Assembly: GCA_963693085.1 (NCBI GenBank)
Contig: OY856410.1
Span: 1,393,996,363-1,394,060,362, forward strand
Origin: Alisma plantago-aquatica
Lineage: Eukaryota; Streptophyta; Magnoliopsida; Alismatales; Alismataceae
Length of the DNA: 64,000 nt
Direction of reading: 5' to 3'
Shown here: positions 1 to 12,371 of the stretch, one piece after another
Position numbering within the stretch: position 1 is the stretch's first letter
Layout of the letters: the number at the start of each line of letters is the position of its first letter
Position numbers and translations under genes: made by a program
The notes under the pieces: generated by a model
Databases searched by the model: none
The model's input: only the letters and a program-made list of their open reading frames with translations
What the model was told of the DNA's origin: nothing

Positions 1-16
1 GAGAGAGAGAGAGAGA
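1..16. repeat. (GA)n microsatellite at window edge
   Basis: A pure GA run abuts the left end of foldback element copy A. The same GA or TC runs sit directly against the ends of other copies of this element, so this is probably part of, or the target of, the element rather than chance. Confidence 0.9.
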
Positions 17-394
17 GGCTAGAATACACTCGAGTGTACAGATCACATGAATACACTCAAGTGCGTTTGCATATCAAGACTATTTTTTGCAAAATGTAAA
101 TCATTGATCTTCACTGTCATACTATAACCAGTCTACATAAAAAATTTGAGCCCATTTGGATGAGTTTAAGTCATTCATCCCAGGACAACAAAATTGACGC
201 ACGAAACTAATTTGAAATGTATAATTTTTGCAGTCTTTATAACATAATTTATAAATGTCCAAATGTGTTCAAATTTTGTATATGAGTTATTTACAAGATG
301 TTTAAGAAGATCAACAGATTAGATTTTTGAAAAAAAATATTACATCATGAAAAATTATTTGAGTGTTTTCTGCTCTGAATACACTCGAGTGTGT
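17..394 (+). mobile_element. foldback MITE family, copy A
   Basis: First of six copies of a ~365-390 bp element found by matching long blocks between 17-394, 530-893, 12008-12371, 12460-12851, 12916-13306 and 34717-35107. Intact copies start GTCAGGCTAGAATACACTCG and end with its reverse complement. The two halves of the element can be aligned to each other as an imperfect inverted repeat over almost the whole length, so it is a foldback element with no coding capacity. Copy A lacks the first few bases and its right end runs from ACACTCGAGTGT straight into TG/TA repeats, so the terminal ATTCTAGCCTGAC is lost. Confidence 0.8.
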
Positions 395-397
395 GTG

Positions 398-432
<35 letters not shown>

Positions 433-469
433 CATAATGCTCCTTGAAACATGATATTATTTATATAAA

Positions 470-529
<60 letters not shown>
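395..529. repeat. TG/TA microsatellites around a 40 bp unit
   Basis: Contains a (TG)n/(TA)n tract at about 391-432, a unique-looking 40 bp block (434-473) and an (AT)n tract to 529. The 40 bp block, starting ATAATGCTCCTTGAAAC, recurs at 932-971 on the far side of copy B with two base differences. Confidence 0.85.
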
Positions 530-532
<3 letters not shown>

Positions 533-893
533 ATGTTAGAATACACTCAAGTAGTTTTTCATGATGCAATATTTTTTTTCTTCAAAAATCTAATTTATTG
601 ATCTTCATGTTGTGAATAGCTCATACGCAAAATTTGAGCACATTTGGACATTTATGGATCATGTTATAAGAACCACAAAAATTATGCATTTCAAATTCGT
701 TTCACGCATCGATTTTGTTGCCCTTGGATGAGTGACTTACACTCATCCAAATGGGCTCAAAATTTATATGTAGCCTAGTTACAGTATGACAATGAAGATC
801 AATGATTTATATTTTGCAAAAAATAGTCTTGATATGCAAACACAGTTGAGTGTATTCGTACGATCTGTACACCCGAGTGTATTCTAGCCTGAC
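530..893 (-). mobile_element. foldback MITE family, copy B (inverted)
   Basis: Same family as copy A but in opposite orientation; it ends ATTCTAGCCTGAC at 881-893. It has the short form of the other end (no CCGCTCCGG-containing extension). Flanked by (AT)n on the left and short CA/CT/TA/TG repeats on the right. Confidence 0.8.
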
Positions 894-931
894 ACACACT
901 CTCTATCTTTATATATATGTGTGTGTGTGAG

Positions 932-971
932 ATAATGCTCCTTGAAACGTGATATTATTTATTTAAAGTTT
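932..971. repeat. second copy of 40 bp flanking unit
   Basis: Direct repeat of 434-473. The two copies bracket foldback copy B and its microsatellites. Too long for an ordinary target-site duplication; more likely a local duplication. The following 972-1334 is AT-rich intergenic DNA in which I see nothing further. Confidence 0.8.
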
Positions 972-1334
972 GTTTATCATGTCAAATCATTTGTTAGGTA
1001 TGATTACAAGAAAAATGAATTGTGAGTATGTTTTTAGTAAATAATTTAATATTCTATGGTATAATATTTTGAAGCAGAGCCAAATCAAATAAATTATTAA
1101 GTAATAGTTTAGTTCGATTTTCATTTTGGACTATCTAATGGTTTGGTTTAGTTTAAATATTCTAAAAATATATGTATGATATGGTTAATAGTTATAAAGA
1201 TATACAGAATCAATCGGAACTATTCCCACCCGTAATTTGAATGCATATATGATTTAAAATGTCGTAGACTACAACCTAGCATAATTTTGAAGTTAATTTT
1301 TTAAATAACCTTTTAAGTACTTTTGTCCACCCAA

Positions 1335-2519
1335 CTATCTGACTCCGCCCCAACTAGAGAAATGCAATGCCCTTCTCCACCGTGCCAGGAACTGAGTAAA
1401 CTTTTTGCTTCGCCAGTTGACACTGGCAGGGTAGCGGCATATTCTCGTCTGGACGGTTAATAATGTTGCAGCGTAATTGCTGCAGCGAATAGCGGCAAGG
1501 TCCAAGGAGGCACTGGTAGGAATTAGTATTTTATCCGGCATCGTACTCCCCGTGCCAATACGTGGCTCAGCCACTGCGTCAGGGTGGCAGTCTCTTCTGC
1601 TTCGCTTGCTGCGGCCGCCCCCTTAGTTTTCCTCTGCGGCCTCTGACATCCTACTCACCAGCCGCCCAAGTGCAGACGCCTCTTCCAGTTCGTGCAGCAC
1701 CAGCGGGAGGCTCCCACCATCTCCGATGGGTCAAAATATTGTGTGTCGTGCTTGTTGACTTCTAACGTGAAGGCCGAGTTATTTAGCAGATTGCGTATCT
1801 GGTAAGTGTTGTAAGTGTTAGCGTCCACATTTTGAATTAATCATTCTACTGTATAGTGTTTGGCTCTGTTATTTAATCAGTACCCTCCCTCTTCTCCCTA
1901 TTGTCAATATTTGTTAACACAAAGGCAGTATTCAGACTTCATCAGTCACAACTGTTGTTAATCAAATGGTTGGTTTCGGTTTAGATCTACTGGGAACTTT
2001 CGATGCTGGTCTGGAGAAATTCTCAATGATTCGTTCTCTGAAAATCTCTCCAGCTAGCCCTTAATCGTCTCCCGTCACCACAGTTTTTCATGGTTTGAAG
2101 CGTTTAATTCTTTTTGTTTCACTGCCCTGGCTATGAAAGATTGGCATAAAGTACATTTTTTTTATCACCTGTTAGTTTCTTTAGGCGGTTTAGTTGAGGA
2201 TATATGTTTTTAAGGCTGTTGCGTTTTTCTTCAAAAGTACTTCCGCCAAGATGCAACTGGTGTCTATTTGAACCCGAGGCTTGTTGAATTCGATATCCCT
2301 AGAGACATGTAGATATCTTCTTAGATTTAATTACTGATTCAATATCCGGAATTGTCTTTGATTCTGGCGCGCTGATCCTGTCCAAAACATTTACTTTGAC
2401 AAGAAGCTAATGCTAAGTTGGAGGGTTTGCAGTCACTTTGATATCTTGTTATGAGGACTTTCATCACTTGTTTGGCAATTGGCATCAATTACATATCTTT
2501 TCTTTTTATCAGAGTGGAA
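1335..2519 (+). promoter_or_regulatory. 5' region of FMN/FHY gene: GC-richer leader and likely 5'-UTR intron
   Basis: Base composition rises clearly at about 1335-1770 against AT-rich surroundings, as expected for a plant core promoter and 5' leader. A strong donor (CTG|GTAAGT at 1801/1802) and a pyrimidine-rich acceptor (TTTTTATCAG ending at 2512) would remove 1802-2512, leaving only seven leader bases before the ATG at 2520. A 5'-UTR intron is the simplest explanation of this layout. I cannot place the transcription start, and no TATA box is convincing. Short open frames in this segment are not supported as proteins. Confidence 0.5.
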
Positions 2520-5500
2520 ATGGCTACTACACATCATCTGAGATCGCTTTCGCACGTGATCCTTGATCTTGATGGCACGCTTTTGAATACAGGTTCCTTT
2601 CATTCCCCCAAACTTTTGTATTAGTGCTCCATCGATCATTCTGACTGCAGATAATTTATGCTCGTTTTATCTATCTGCAATAGATGGTGTGGTTATAGAG
2701 ATAATGGGTGCCTTCTTAGCTAAATATGGGAAAGAATGGGACCACAAGAAGACCCAAAGGATTGTTGGAAAGACTCCTTTGGAAGCTGCTGCAGCTATTG
2801 CTGAGGACTATGAGTTACCATGCTCGACCGAGGATTTGCTGTCTCAACTCACTCCTTTGTTTTCAGAGCAGTAAGATTTATTTTTTAATTTATCTTGATA
2901 TTCCCCCGATATTTCTCAATGTTATCGTGGATAAACATCTGGTTTGCTCTCCATTCTACAAAACTCGATCACTTTATTACCATAATATCCAGAGTAATCA
3001 GATAGGAGAATTTTGAATCTCTTTCTTTAATAGTAGAGAAATATATAGAACACTCTCGGAGACATGTTCTGTTTACCTTTAGGCTGTGTTTGTTACATGG
3101 TGAATCATAAGGGAGGGGGGAATAAAAATTGTTGTTTGTTACCCATGATGATGGTGAAAGGGAAATAATTCATGGTGAATCCATGGGGAAATTTAGCATG
3201 TTTTTGTCCCCATGGAAAAGCATGGTGAATCATGGGGGGGAAAAAAATCTTTCAAGACTCCACTACTTATTTAGACACATGCAAAAAAAAAAAACTTCCA
3301 AATAAATAGGATTCATACTTGTACAGGGTGTTTTTTTATAAAGAAAATTTCCCTACCAACCCTCGTACCTATGTAATAAATGGCAATTTTGTAAAGTTTT
3401 TTCCCATCCCTATCCCTTTCCCCATGCATATGTTACCAAACAATACGTTTTAACAAATTTTTCTTTCCAATCATTGTCCCCTTCCCCTTCCCCGTCACCA
3501 TCACCGTGACCATCTATTTTTTCACCATGTACCAAACACAACATTAAGTGAAAAACCTCCATTCTTAACCTTCTTTAAAAGCTCATATGAATTTCAATCG
3601 AATGATCACTTTTCTTCTAATTTAATATAATTTAGTGGTAGCCTCTACTTAAAATATGCATTTTTTTCAATTTAGCAGAGCATCTATCATATTTTTGACT
3701 CCAAAAGGTTTCACTATGCTACACAATGTGCTATTCATTTTCCTATCCTTATCCTTGACAAACGAAGCCTAAGCTTGCATGTATGATTCTAGATGGAAGA
3801 ATATAAAGGCCCTTCCAGGAGCTTACCGTCTGGTTAGACATCTCACAAATAGTGGGATCTCGATCGCTTTGGCTTCCAACTCTTCGAGATCAAACATAGA
3901 ATGCAAGATTTCATATCATGACGGTATGTTGCATTTATGTTCTTGTCTGCATAAATAATTATAGTTTTATCCAGAATGCTTTAACAAAAAAATTGCCCGA
4001 TATCATTGATAAACTGAGTGGTAGGTTTTTGATAGCTCAGGCTGGAAAGAAGCCTTTTCCACCATCATTGGTGGTGATGAAGTGAAAAATGGAAAGCCAT
4101 CTCCTGAGATGTGAGAGCCATTTATGTTAAGCATGAAAATGATAAAACATTTCTTCTAAGTATGTCTTCTAATGTTTTATGACAATGTCAACTTGAAAGA
4201 TTCATCCAAGCTGCGAACCGGATGTCTGTGGAGCCTTCCAAATGTCTAGTGATTGAGGATTCTGTGTAAGTATTTCCTTGTATTTTTTAAGGTTTCTTAC
4301 ACTACACATGGTTCATTTCCCTTACACCATATAAAGTAGTATGTTTCTGGAATATATTGTGTCTAGGGTCTGTCGGGCAATCCTGACAACATAAATTGAA
4401 AGATCTTTCCACAGATCTCATATCTTACATATTTTGTGATTTCTACTTTCTAGAACGACCTCCCTCTCAGTAAACAAGACAATTACACCAAAACTGTGGA
4501 AAATAAGATTTAGGCAATTTGATTATCTATTAGACAAAACCCTGCTCCTAGACATAGGAGAGGGGACTAATATAAGTATGGACTCAAAACAGTAATGAGC
4601 CAGACATACTTAGACTCATTTGCGTAATAAAATTAATAAATAATAACTCTTAACACTCCCTCCTGCACTGAAGCATAGGTGAAATGCATGGCCATCTTGT
4701 AAAGATGGACTTAAAAGAAAAATAGATAATAATAGTCCTAAAAAAGTTGATCTCTCCCTAAATCTTGTAATACAACAATCAGAGCACTCAAACGTTCCCT
4801 TTGAAGAAGACAACACATAGCAGGTAGCAGACATGACTTCTCCTTCTAACAAAGATAAGATGCATAATGTGAAGCAACATATGATGGGAGACATCTGGTT
4901 TGCCATTGTAATCGAATTAGTTCAATACAAGAAGCACCAACATCAGGATGGTGCATAGTAGTTGGATAAAAGCAATGCTATAGGAATATTTCGCTGTGGC
5001 AGATGGTCAGCATGCTTGACAGATGGACTGCTACTGGAAATATGCAATGCAACAAGTATGGACAAAGCACGAATGAATATGCATGAACTAGAAAACATGG
5101 TTGGATGAATGATCTTCTTTGCTCTTCTATCTCCCCCTCACACCGAGTAAAATAAGAGTGTGGTTGGAGATGGACACTAGAAAAGGAGACTCCAGAAGAA
5201 AAGAAATTGCAATGAAAAAACATAACACCACAACTTCATAGATAATTGACCGTAGTACTGGTGGGGGTATGGACGACACTACCCCCGCAGTGAGAGGTCC
5301 TGCTGCCCCTTAGCGAGCTATTGTTGAGGGAAGGCTACCCCTCATGGGGGGGGGGAGGAGGTGTACAATGACTTCCTAGGGAAGATCAATCAAATCTTGT
5401 AAATATAGGACTTTGAGGCACATAAGGCCTCCGCCCCTGAAAAAAAGAAGGGATACAATGATTTCTAAGGGAAGATCAATCATAAATCTTGCAGAACTAT

Positions 5501-8500
5501 GGCTTTGAGGTACATGAGGGCTGTTTGACTTCCATGACAACTAATAGAGAAAGGGAGTTGATGCCTTGATTACCACAACCACGAGATGTGATTTATCCAT
5601 AATAAATCACACAAGAGCAATATCAATAGCAATAGTAGTTTGTGGCAAAGTCCCTGGGGACTGCCGCTCGAGGAAGCACGTAAGCAATAGAAACCAACAT
5701 GCTTTGTGTGTGAAGGAAGAGATGCAATAACAACCCCTTCTAGACTCATAATGGTGCTACGCCAACTACCTATCAGCACATTAGGCATCAGGATAGTTGG
5801 ATGCCTTCTGCTTAGTGGTGGCTAACAAGGAGGCTAGAGCTGGTGTCCCTAGTGCCAACATGAAGCGCAAGTAGGCGGTGGCCCTCTTTCCTTCTAGAAA
5901 ACTATTACAAGGGGGGTGGACAACCCCTTCCCCATCGGAGGCAAGAAGCAAGGACGTCGACGTCCCTGGGTGACACCCTCCCCGTGGCGGCCACCAGTAT
6001 GGAAGCCGATGGCCCCTAGCAGTGGTCTAGATGGCGGCTCTCTACGGGCAACAAAGTTAAGGGATCACTTCCCTCTAGAGTTGCAGTAGGACAAAAGCAA
6101 AGGTGGTGAACCCGCATTGCAGGGAGTGCGTTTAGAACCGTTGCATGTTCCCAAGGATTCTTGGTGCCTTCCGCTCTCCAAGTGGCTAGAGATATTGTAT
6201 GAGGACTTCGGGTGGATGTAGTTGGCATGCAAGGAGAGAGGGGGTGGAGTAGCACTCCATTGAGTGTTAGATGGGAGGTGTGTAACACGTGAGCACATAG
6301 GAGGATGTTGGCTGGGAGCAGTGTTTTAAAAAGCGGTATGTGTAATGTGTGTGGAGAGGTCGCCTTGTAGAGCATATGCGGTATGCGGGAGTATATACGG
6401 AAGTATATGTGGTTTTGGATCTTTTTAATAATTTAACTATTATATAAATTTGTCACACAATTGCATATTTAATTTGTACAATTACGTATTTGGACCCTAA
6501 AATTTGAGATAGGCTAAATATAAAGTTTAAATGAAAAGTGAAACACCATTTAGAATGCATTGTAGAGTTAATTTAAGTATAAACTTCAATGAAGCATGCA
6601 CAAAATAGTTTAACACATGTACATAACAATGAAGACTAATCGAATCATACAAAAAGATGCCTACATGTCCTAAAGGTCCAAAACAACAAACATTAAATGA
6701 GCATGCAACTCATGTACAAAGCATCAACAAAATAGTACATTAAGAGAATGTTATTAATAAAATTATAATCTAGTTTGGGCTGAGATAACAAATGTCTATC
6801 TAAAAAGCGTTGACTAATCGGCCTTATAAGCGGCTAAGTATATGCGGGCCTCTTATGCGGCCCGTGCGGCCTTTTTTTGAAACACTGGCTGGGAGGGATA
6901 TTCATGAGGCTGTTGATTTGTATGTTGGTGTCGAGAGCAGTGGGTCATGATGGGCGTTGTAGAGAGCAGAGGACTTGTCGATGCCGTTGTGGAGTGAGAG
7001 GAGTCATAAGAGGGGCTCTTTACGTAGTAGAGAGGCTGCTTCAGTGATGATATCGGGGAAGGGCTGCTTTGCTTTTTGTCTCACTTTTACGGCCGTGAAC
7101 GTGATCAACACTATTGCATGGGGATGTCGGCAGCCATTTTGCATGGGAGATGAAGCAGCTTAAGAGAGACAAGATATATGTAAAAGGGCTAGTGGGCGGC
7201 AGACCATGAAGAAGCGGCTGCCACCCATCGGCTAGATAACTTTTTTCGTTAGGGTTTTCTCGATAGATTTACTACTCTGGTACCATGTGGAAGTAAGATT
7301 GATGTAATAGGTTTATCTATTAGGCAAAGCTCTGCTCCTATATTTAGGAGAGGGGACCAATACAAGTATGGCCTGAAAGACGAATGGCCCAAAAGTGCTT
7401 AGGCCCATATACATAATAAACTCAATCACTAATAACTCTAACAAAAACCATATGTCTAGTTATCTTAGCAACTGATTATTCGCTAATTTGCATTTTTTAT
7501 CTATATATCTTTAAAAGGTTTTCTGTTAGGCCAGGAATATGTACCTAGTATGCTCTCCTTCTTGGGAAGAAGACAATTACACCTCAAACCGTATGATACA
7601 GTTAACTTAGAAGACCATTATTCGCTTGAGTGTGTATCTTCTAAATTCTGATGCATTTCACTTATCCACTATCTTTTTCAATACAAGCTTGTATCACAGA
7701 GTTGGAATTGAAGAATGGTCTGGAACAAACTTCTTGATGAGTTACTTGTAATATGGTACTGAAGGTTCTAATGGGGATCAGAGTTTTTTAATGAGATTAT
7801 GAGAACATTACAATTGAATGCAGAGGTCCCTTTGCAAAATAAAAAGAGGGAGTTTCATATAAAGAATGGTTTGATATAAATTTCGGTTTTTAGGAATTTA
7901 CTTTGAATTCTGACAGTGGAAGTTAATTTGAAATTTTTTTGGGTATGATACAAACATTATAAAATTTTGAGTATTTACGCTTCTCCAGTGAACTAAAAGT
8001 TAAATATGTTGTAGAGGAGAACATGATTGTTAATCTTCTCTTTGATATTCTGAGATTCGCCATATCACTAATATGGATATCTGACAATCTTGCTATTACT
8101 AGTCCAGGAGTTGTTGCTGGTAAAGCTGCAGGAATGGAGGTGGTTGCTGTACCATCTCTTCCAAAGCAATCTCGTCTTTTCAGTTCCGCTGACGAGGTGA
8201 TAAATTCCTTGCTTGATTTCCGCCCTGAGAAGTGGGGCTTACCTCCATTTCAAGATTGTACGTGGATGCAATCCCTAGCTTAGAGAATCCTTCCTTCAAA
8301 ATTTGTATGCAGGAATAACAAGATATGCCTTTGAAACCTTTCAGGGATAGAAGAAACATTGCCAATTGAACCATGGTTTATTGGAGGTCCAGTTGTTAAA
8401 GGATTTGGAAGGGGGTCAAAGTTACTGGGGATACCAACAGGTAATTTGACTCCTTCAGTGAGAATAACTTCTCCGGACATTAGTGTTCTTCTTTCACAAA

Positions 8501-9553
8501 TTTCAATTTGATGAACTTATAAACGTAAGAATTTAAGTCGAAGTACATGGCATGGCACGTAGTCACACAATTCATTTTATCAGCTGCAAATGAGGACCTA
8601 CTATCTGAGTAACCATCATGCTTTAGCACAACAATATCGCAGTGCAGCATTATAGGCAAGTGATCACTGAACCTCTCAGAAAAGAATTGGACTGAAGAAA
8701 TAGAATTCGGTGCAGAGTTCCTATATGCTCTGTCCAAACGCTGCAATATGAATTATATTCTTTGTTTCCACCTCCCCTCCGAAAAAGACTATTGTTTCTA
8801 TGACTGTACCAGCTATAAGCACAACATGAGAGCCTGTAATTAACCAGGCCTTTCCTCATCCTCAGAACCATCTGATTTCACGCCTCGTTTTCATTTCAAC
8901 TATCTTTGGAGGTACTGATTATTATGACATCATCCAAAGATATGCTTCTTGTATTTTATAGATAATATAGCTGAGAACATGTCCACTTCATAGAATACCA
9001 AGTACTTAAATATTGTCTTCTACTGTATTGCAGCCAACCTTGCGGCAGAAAAGTTTTCTAGTATACTTTCCGTACAGGCTTCTGGAGTTTATTTTGGATG
9101 GGCTGGGCTGGCTAGTAAGGGTATTTACAAGATGGTTATGAGCATAGGCTGGAATCCTTACTTTGACAACACTGAAAAAACCATAGTGAGTAGCAGTATC
9201 TGATTACCGAGATTTTTAGCTGTCACGTCTTGCATTCTGAACGTTCTTGTAATGTTCAAGGAGCCTTGGTTGCTTCATGAATTTGCCGAGGACTTCTATG
9301 GGGAGGAGCTGCGCCTTGCAATTGTTGGCTACATAAGGCCTGAGGTGATTACACCCTGCACTCAAGTACTGTTACACATCTTTTCGTATGTTGACTTGGT
9401 TCAATTTTCACCCAGCAGGCAAACTTCCCATCTCTAGACAGTCTGATCGCTAGGATCCATGATGATGGGCGGATGGCAGAAAAAGCGCTCGACATTCCAC
9501 CATATGTTGGTTACAGAGATGTTCCTTACTTGAAAGAAATTTTGCACAAGTAG
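2520..9553 (+). CDS. FMN/FHY: bifunctional FMN hydrolase / riboflavin kinase, 10 exons
   Basis: Coding exons: 2520-2592, 2684-2870, 3793-3923, 4041-4110, 4200-4265, 8103-8257, 8345-8440, 9034-9185, 9261-9344, 9419-9553. All introns are GT-AG, phases agree, and the sum is 1149 nt, a 382-residue protein close to the ~380 residues known for plant homologues. Residues ~10-225 form a HAD hydrolase: nucleophile motif DLDGT at 16-20, motif II in ALASNSS (S115), motif III lysine in GKPSP (K149), acidic motif IV in VIEDSV (E173, D174). Residues ~235-375 form a riboflavin kinase: GRGSK then GIPTAN (256-261, nucleotide and metal binding) and KTIEPWLLHEF with the likely catalytic Glu at 311. By family knowledge the C-terminal domain phosphorylates riboflavin to FMN with ATP and the N-terminal domain hydrolyses FMN. 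The start has good context (AAATGGC) and leaves the HAD motif near the N-terminus as usual. No transit peptide is evident, so probably cytosolic. Introns 2 and 5 are enlarged by transposons; no exon is broken. Expression not testable here. Confidence 0.95.
3082..3543. mobile_element. Tourist-like (PIF/Harbinger) MITE in intron 2
   Basis: 462 bp non-coding insertion. It begins GGCTGTGTTTGTTACATGG and ends with the near reverse complement CCATGTACCAAACACAACA, and is flanked by TTA on both sides (3079-3081 and 3544-3546). Terminal GGCTGTGTTTG and a TTA target duplication are typical of Tourist-type MITEs mobilised by PIF/Harbinger transposases. It accounts for about half of intron 2. The interior is rich in CATGGTGAA and CCCC/GGGG blocks. 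Confidence 0.8.
4495..4655 (-). repeat. 3' LTR of the intron 5 element
   Basis: 161 bp; on the minus strand it starts TGTTAAGAGTTATT. Shares blocks such as AGGAGAGGGGAC and AATAACTCT with 7286-7443. Confidence 0.85.
5354..5519. repeat. imperfect tandem duplication inside the intron 5 element
   Basis: Two ~72 bp blocks (5354-5427 and 5449-5519) share GGGAAGATCAATCA and CTTTGAGG, giving a period of about 94 bp. It lies in the non-coding interior of the LTR element. Confidence 0.6.
6319..6887. mobile_element. hAT-like MITE nested in the LTR element
   Basis: 569 bp AT-rich insertion whose ends are inverted (CAGTGTTTTAAAAAGCGG on the left; CAGTGTTTCAAAAAAAGGC read inward from the right) and which is flanked by a perfect 8 bp direct duplication GCTGGGAG at 6311-6318 and 6888-6895. 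An 8 bp duplication with CAGTG-type ends fits a non-autonomous hAT element. No transposase coding is present. Confidence 0.88.
7286..7443 (-). repeat. 5' LTR of the intron 5 element
   Basis: 158 bp, TGTGGAAG...TCTAACA on the plus strand. Its inner edge abuts the primer-binding site at 7275-7285. Confidence 0.85.
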
Positions 9554-11027
9554 AGCAAAGCCAGTACATGTTTTGTATTCATGAGTGAAGCCGATTCGCT
9601 GTTCTTCTTGTGTAGTATTCTTTTCCTTCAATACAACGTGGAGGAGTGTGTAAAGTTAATAATAGGCTATATGAGCCCATAACCGGGTAAGTTCCCTTCT
9701 GGGGTATATAGTCTTGGGGATGTAATCTGAAAACAGCTCAGGAAGCTGGCGCTTCTATCACTTTTAACTAAACTTGCTTTGTTTTACCAAGTCCCCAAAG
9801 ATGAAACTTTTTGATATATATATTTTTGCTTGCCATTACTGAAAACTAGACTCCTTGTCAACATAAAATGTTGTTTTCAATCTACATTTGGACCAAGGAG
9901 TAAATCTGAACTATTTGTCAAGGAACTCAAAACCAGAATGGTGCTCAATAGTTCCTTTCTTTCTAGAATTAGCTGTACTTTGTTAATGGATCTGCTTGTT
10001 TTGCGGAACAAGTATGTTTTGTTTGATGCAAAAACGGTGTACCTACAAAATCCCTTGACCCAATTGTTTTCCCTCTGTAATGTTGTACATATACCTAAAG
10101 AGAGGATCATATACTAATTTTTTCTATTGTTTTTTTTTTTTGCTTTATTTTCTCGAAAACAACAAGAATTATTGTGGCAACTATATGACTGAATTAGAGT
10201 ACATCTCCTAGTTCATAACTTGGTTTTACGGCAACCAGGTGCACATTCTCATCTTCAAGGTGCAACCATCATTTCACTGCTATGTTGAGTGGCTCTCAAA
10301 AAGGGCTACATACTCGATCTTCTTCATTTTCTTACTCTACGTACAGCTAGTCACCTAAGTCTAAAAGGTTGACAAGTGTAGATGTCCCCACAATTTTATT
10401 TATTACCTTTTGATGACTGTACAATAAAAACAACAATACTTCTGTTTATACATGTCGGAGGAATATAATTGTACGTTGAACGTATTGAAATAGTTGACCA
10501 CAAAGAGTACGGTCGATTAAATAAACTTCTCTTACTTGTAACCTTTGCTGATATATTGGTGTGGAGATTATGCTACCCATGAGAACTACATCGCAACGCC
10601 TAGCCTTATACATAAAAGAAAACAACTTTGGAGCCAACCGGCCACGAGCACTTTTGTTGAAGATGAAAATTCGTTCGATGAAAAAATCTCTGCAGGATAG
10701 AGCAAAGAGGCCAACGCACGAGAAGAATAGACACGCCCTCAAATAAAAAAATAAGTCTGTCAACAGGGAGGGGGTCCTTTGTACACCTCCCAAATGGCAA
10801 CATGGCCTACCAACCAAAGATCCAGACAATCTCTCCCAAACAATAAGTTGATGATCATAAGTAACTAGTCAGTGGTTGCATGCAAGACTGAGATCGCCTC
10901 CGTGTATTTCCGAAGGGGAGAGAGTAACCCCACAGCTGAAGCGAATATAATGAAGAACAAATCATATTGTTAGTGCAAGATATAAAAAATCAAAGCAATG
11001 CACGACTATTTCTGTTTCAAGGTGGGC
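9554..11027. other. 3' flank of FMN/FHY gene, no further gene seen
   Basis: The first ~150 bp after the stop at 9551-9553 is presumably 3' UTR, but no poly(A) signal stands out. The rest is intergenic. Open frames at 9830-10117 and on the minus strand at 10446-10829 have no recognisable domain and lack codon structure I would trust. A T-run lies at about 10127-10140. Confidence 0.5.
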
Positions 11028-11502
11028 CACAAATATTTTAATCCTTAAGCATCATAACTAGCAAATTAAAAAGGACGAATAGGTACTGCCATTCATACAA
11101 TGAATAGGTACTGCCATTCCAAAATGTTTACTAGATATCATCAATTCTTTTGAAGCCTTGCGCGTTGCCACTCACCCACCTTCCTCCACCCACTTCCTCC
11201 CATCTTCCCCAGCAATCTCATCCCGTAGGTCTTGTTGCTACTAAATTTTGGAACAAGGAGAAGATACGGAGGAGGGGGCAATATCGAGGATTCAAGTCGT
11301 CCTTTGTATGAGCCTCCTACTTGAGGACTTAGGATCTGCTGGTCCTGACTCCCACCAGGACCACGCTACTCCGTTGTTCGCTACATGCCACATGTATCAG
11401 GTTTCACGTCTGCTGTAGCCTGGCATTTATCTAGACGTTGCCGTTAGTTTGAAGTGACCCGAAACGGGAAGAAAAAGCAGTTTCAAGTCGAAGAGACCAA
11501 AG
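11028..11502. repeat. left arm of a long inverted repeat
   Basis: Reverse complement of this segment matches 16780-17292 in blocks, including CAAACTAACGGCAA, AAATGCCAG, CAGATCCTA and, at the outer end, AAGGAYTAAAATA followed by TTTGTG. Identity is moderate and the arms differ in length. It could be a long terminal inverted repeat of a decayed Mutator-like element, or two unlinked copies of one repeat in opposite orientation. Confidence 0.55.
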
Positions 11503-11654
11503 ACATACAAGCAAATTGATCTAGTATACAATCAATGAGTTAGGTTTACGATCAATAATACACTAACATATACATTATTACTCTATTAGAAAATAGAAAA
11601 TAATAAAAATACACATGCACATTATGTATATGAAAATAATCTTTCTAATCTGTA

Positions 11655-12371
<717 letters not shown>

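Larger units (their letters stand above)
4495..7443 (-). mobile_element. complete non-autonomous LTR retrotransposon in intron 5 (antisense)
   Basis: Two ~160 bp direct repeats, both TG...CA, bound a 2949 bp insertion flanked by a perfect 5 bp target duplication AAAAC (4490-4494 and 7444-7448). On the minus strand the 5' LTR (7286-7443) is followed immediately by TGGTACCAGAG (7275-7285), a primer-binding site of initiator-Met type with one change, and the 3' LTR is preceded by a purine tract (GTGCAGGAGGGAG, 4656-4668). The interior has no recognisable gag, protease, integrase or RT, so it was mobilised in trans. LTRs this short resemble TRIM or small copia elements; the interior is longer than usual for a TRIM. 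The LTRs differ from each other at many positions, so the insertion is old. It holds a nested hAT-like MITE at 6319-6887. Confidence 0.88.

Noticed and set aside
6016..6375. 119-codon minus-strand frame inside the intron 5 LTR element
   Set aside because: It crosses the left boundary of the nested hAT-like MITE at 6319 and shows no gag or other domain, so it cannot be an ancestral gene of the element.
10446..10829. 127-codon minus-strand frame downstream of the FMN/FHY gene
   Set aside because: Hydrophobic, Cys-rich translation with no recognised family and a competing frame on the plus strand; no splice or promoter support.
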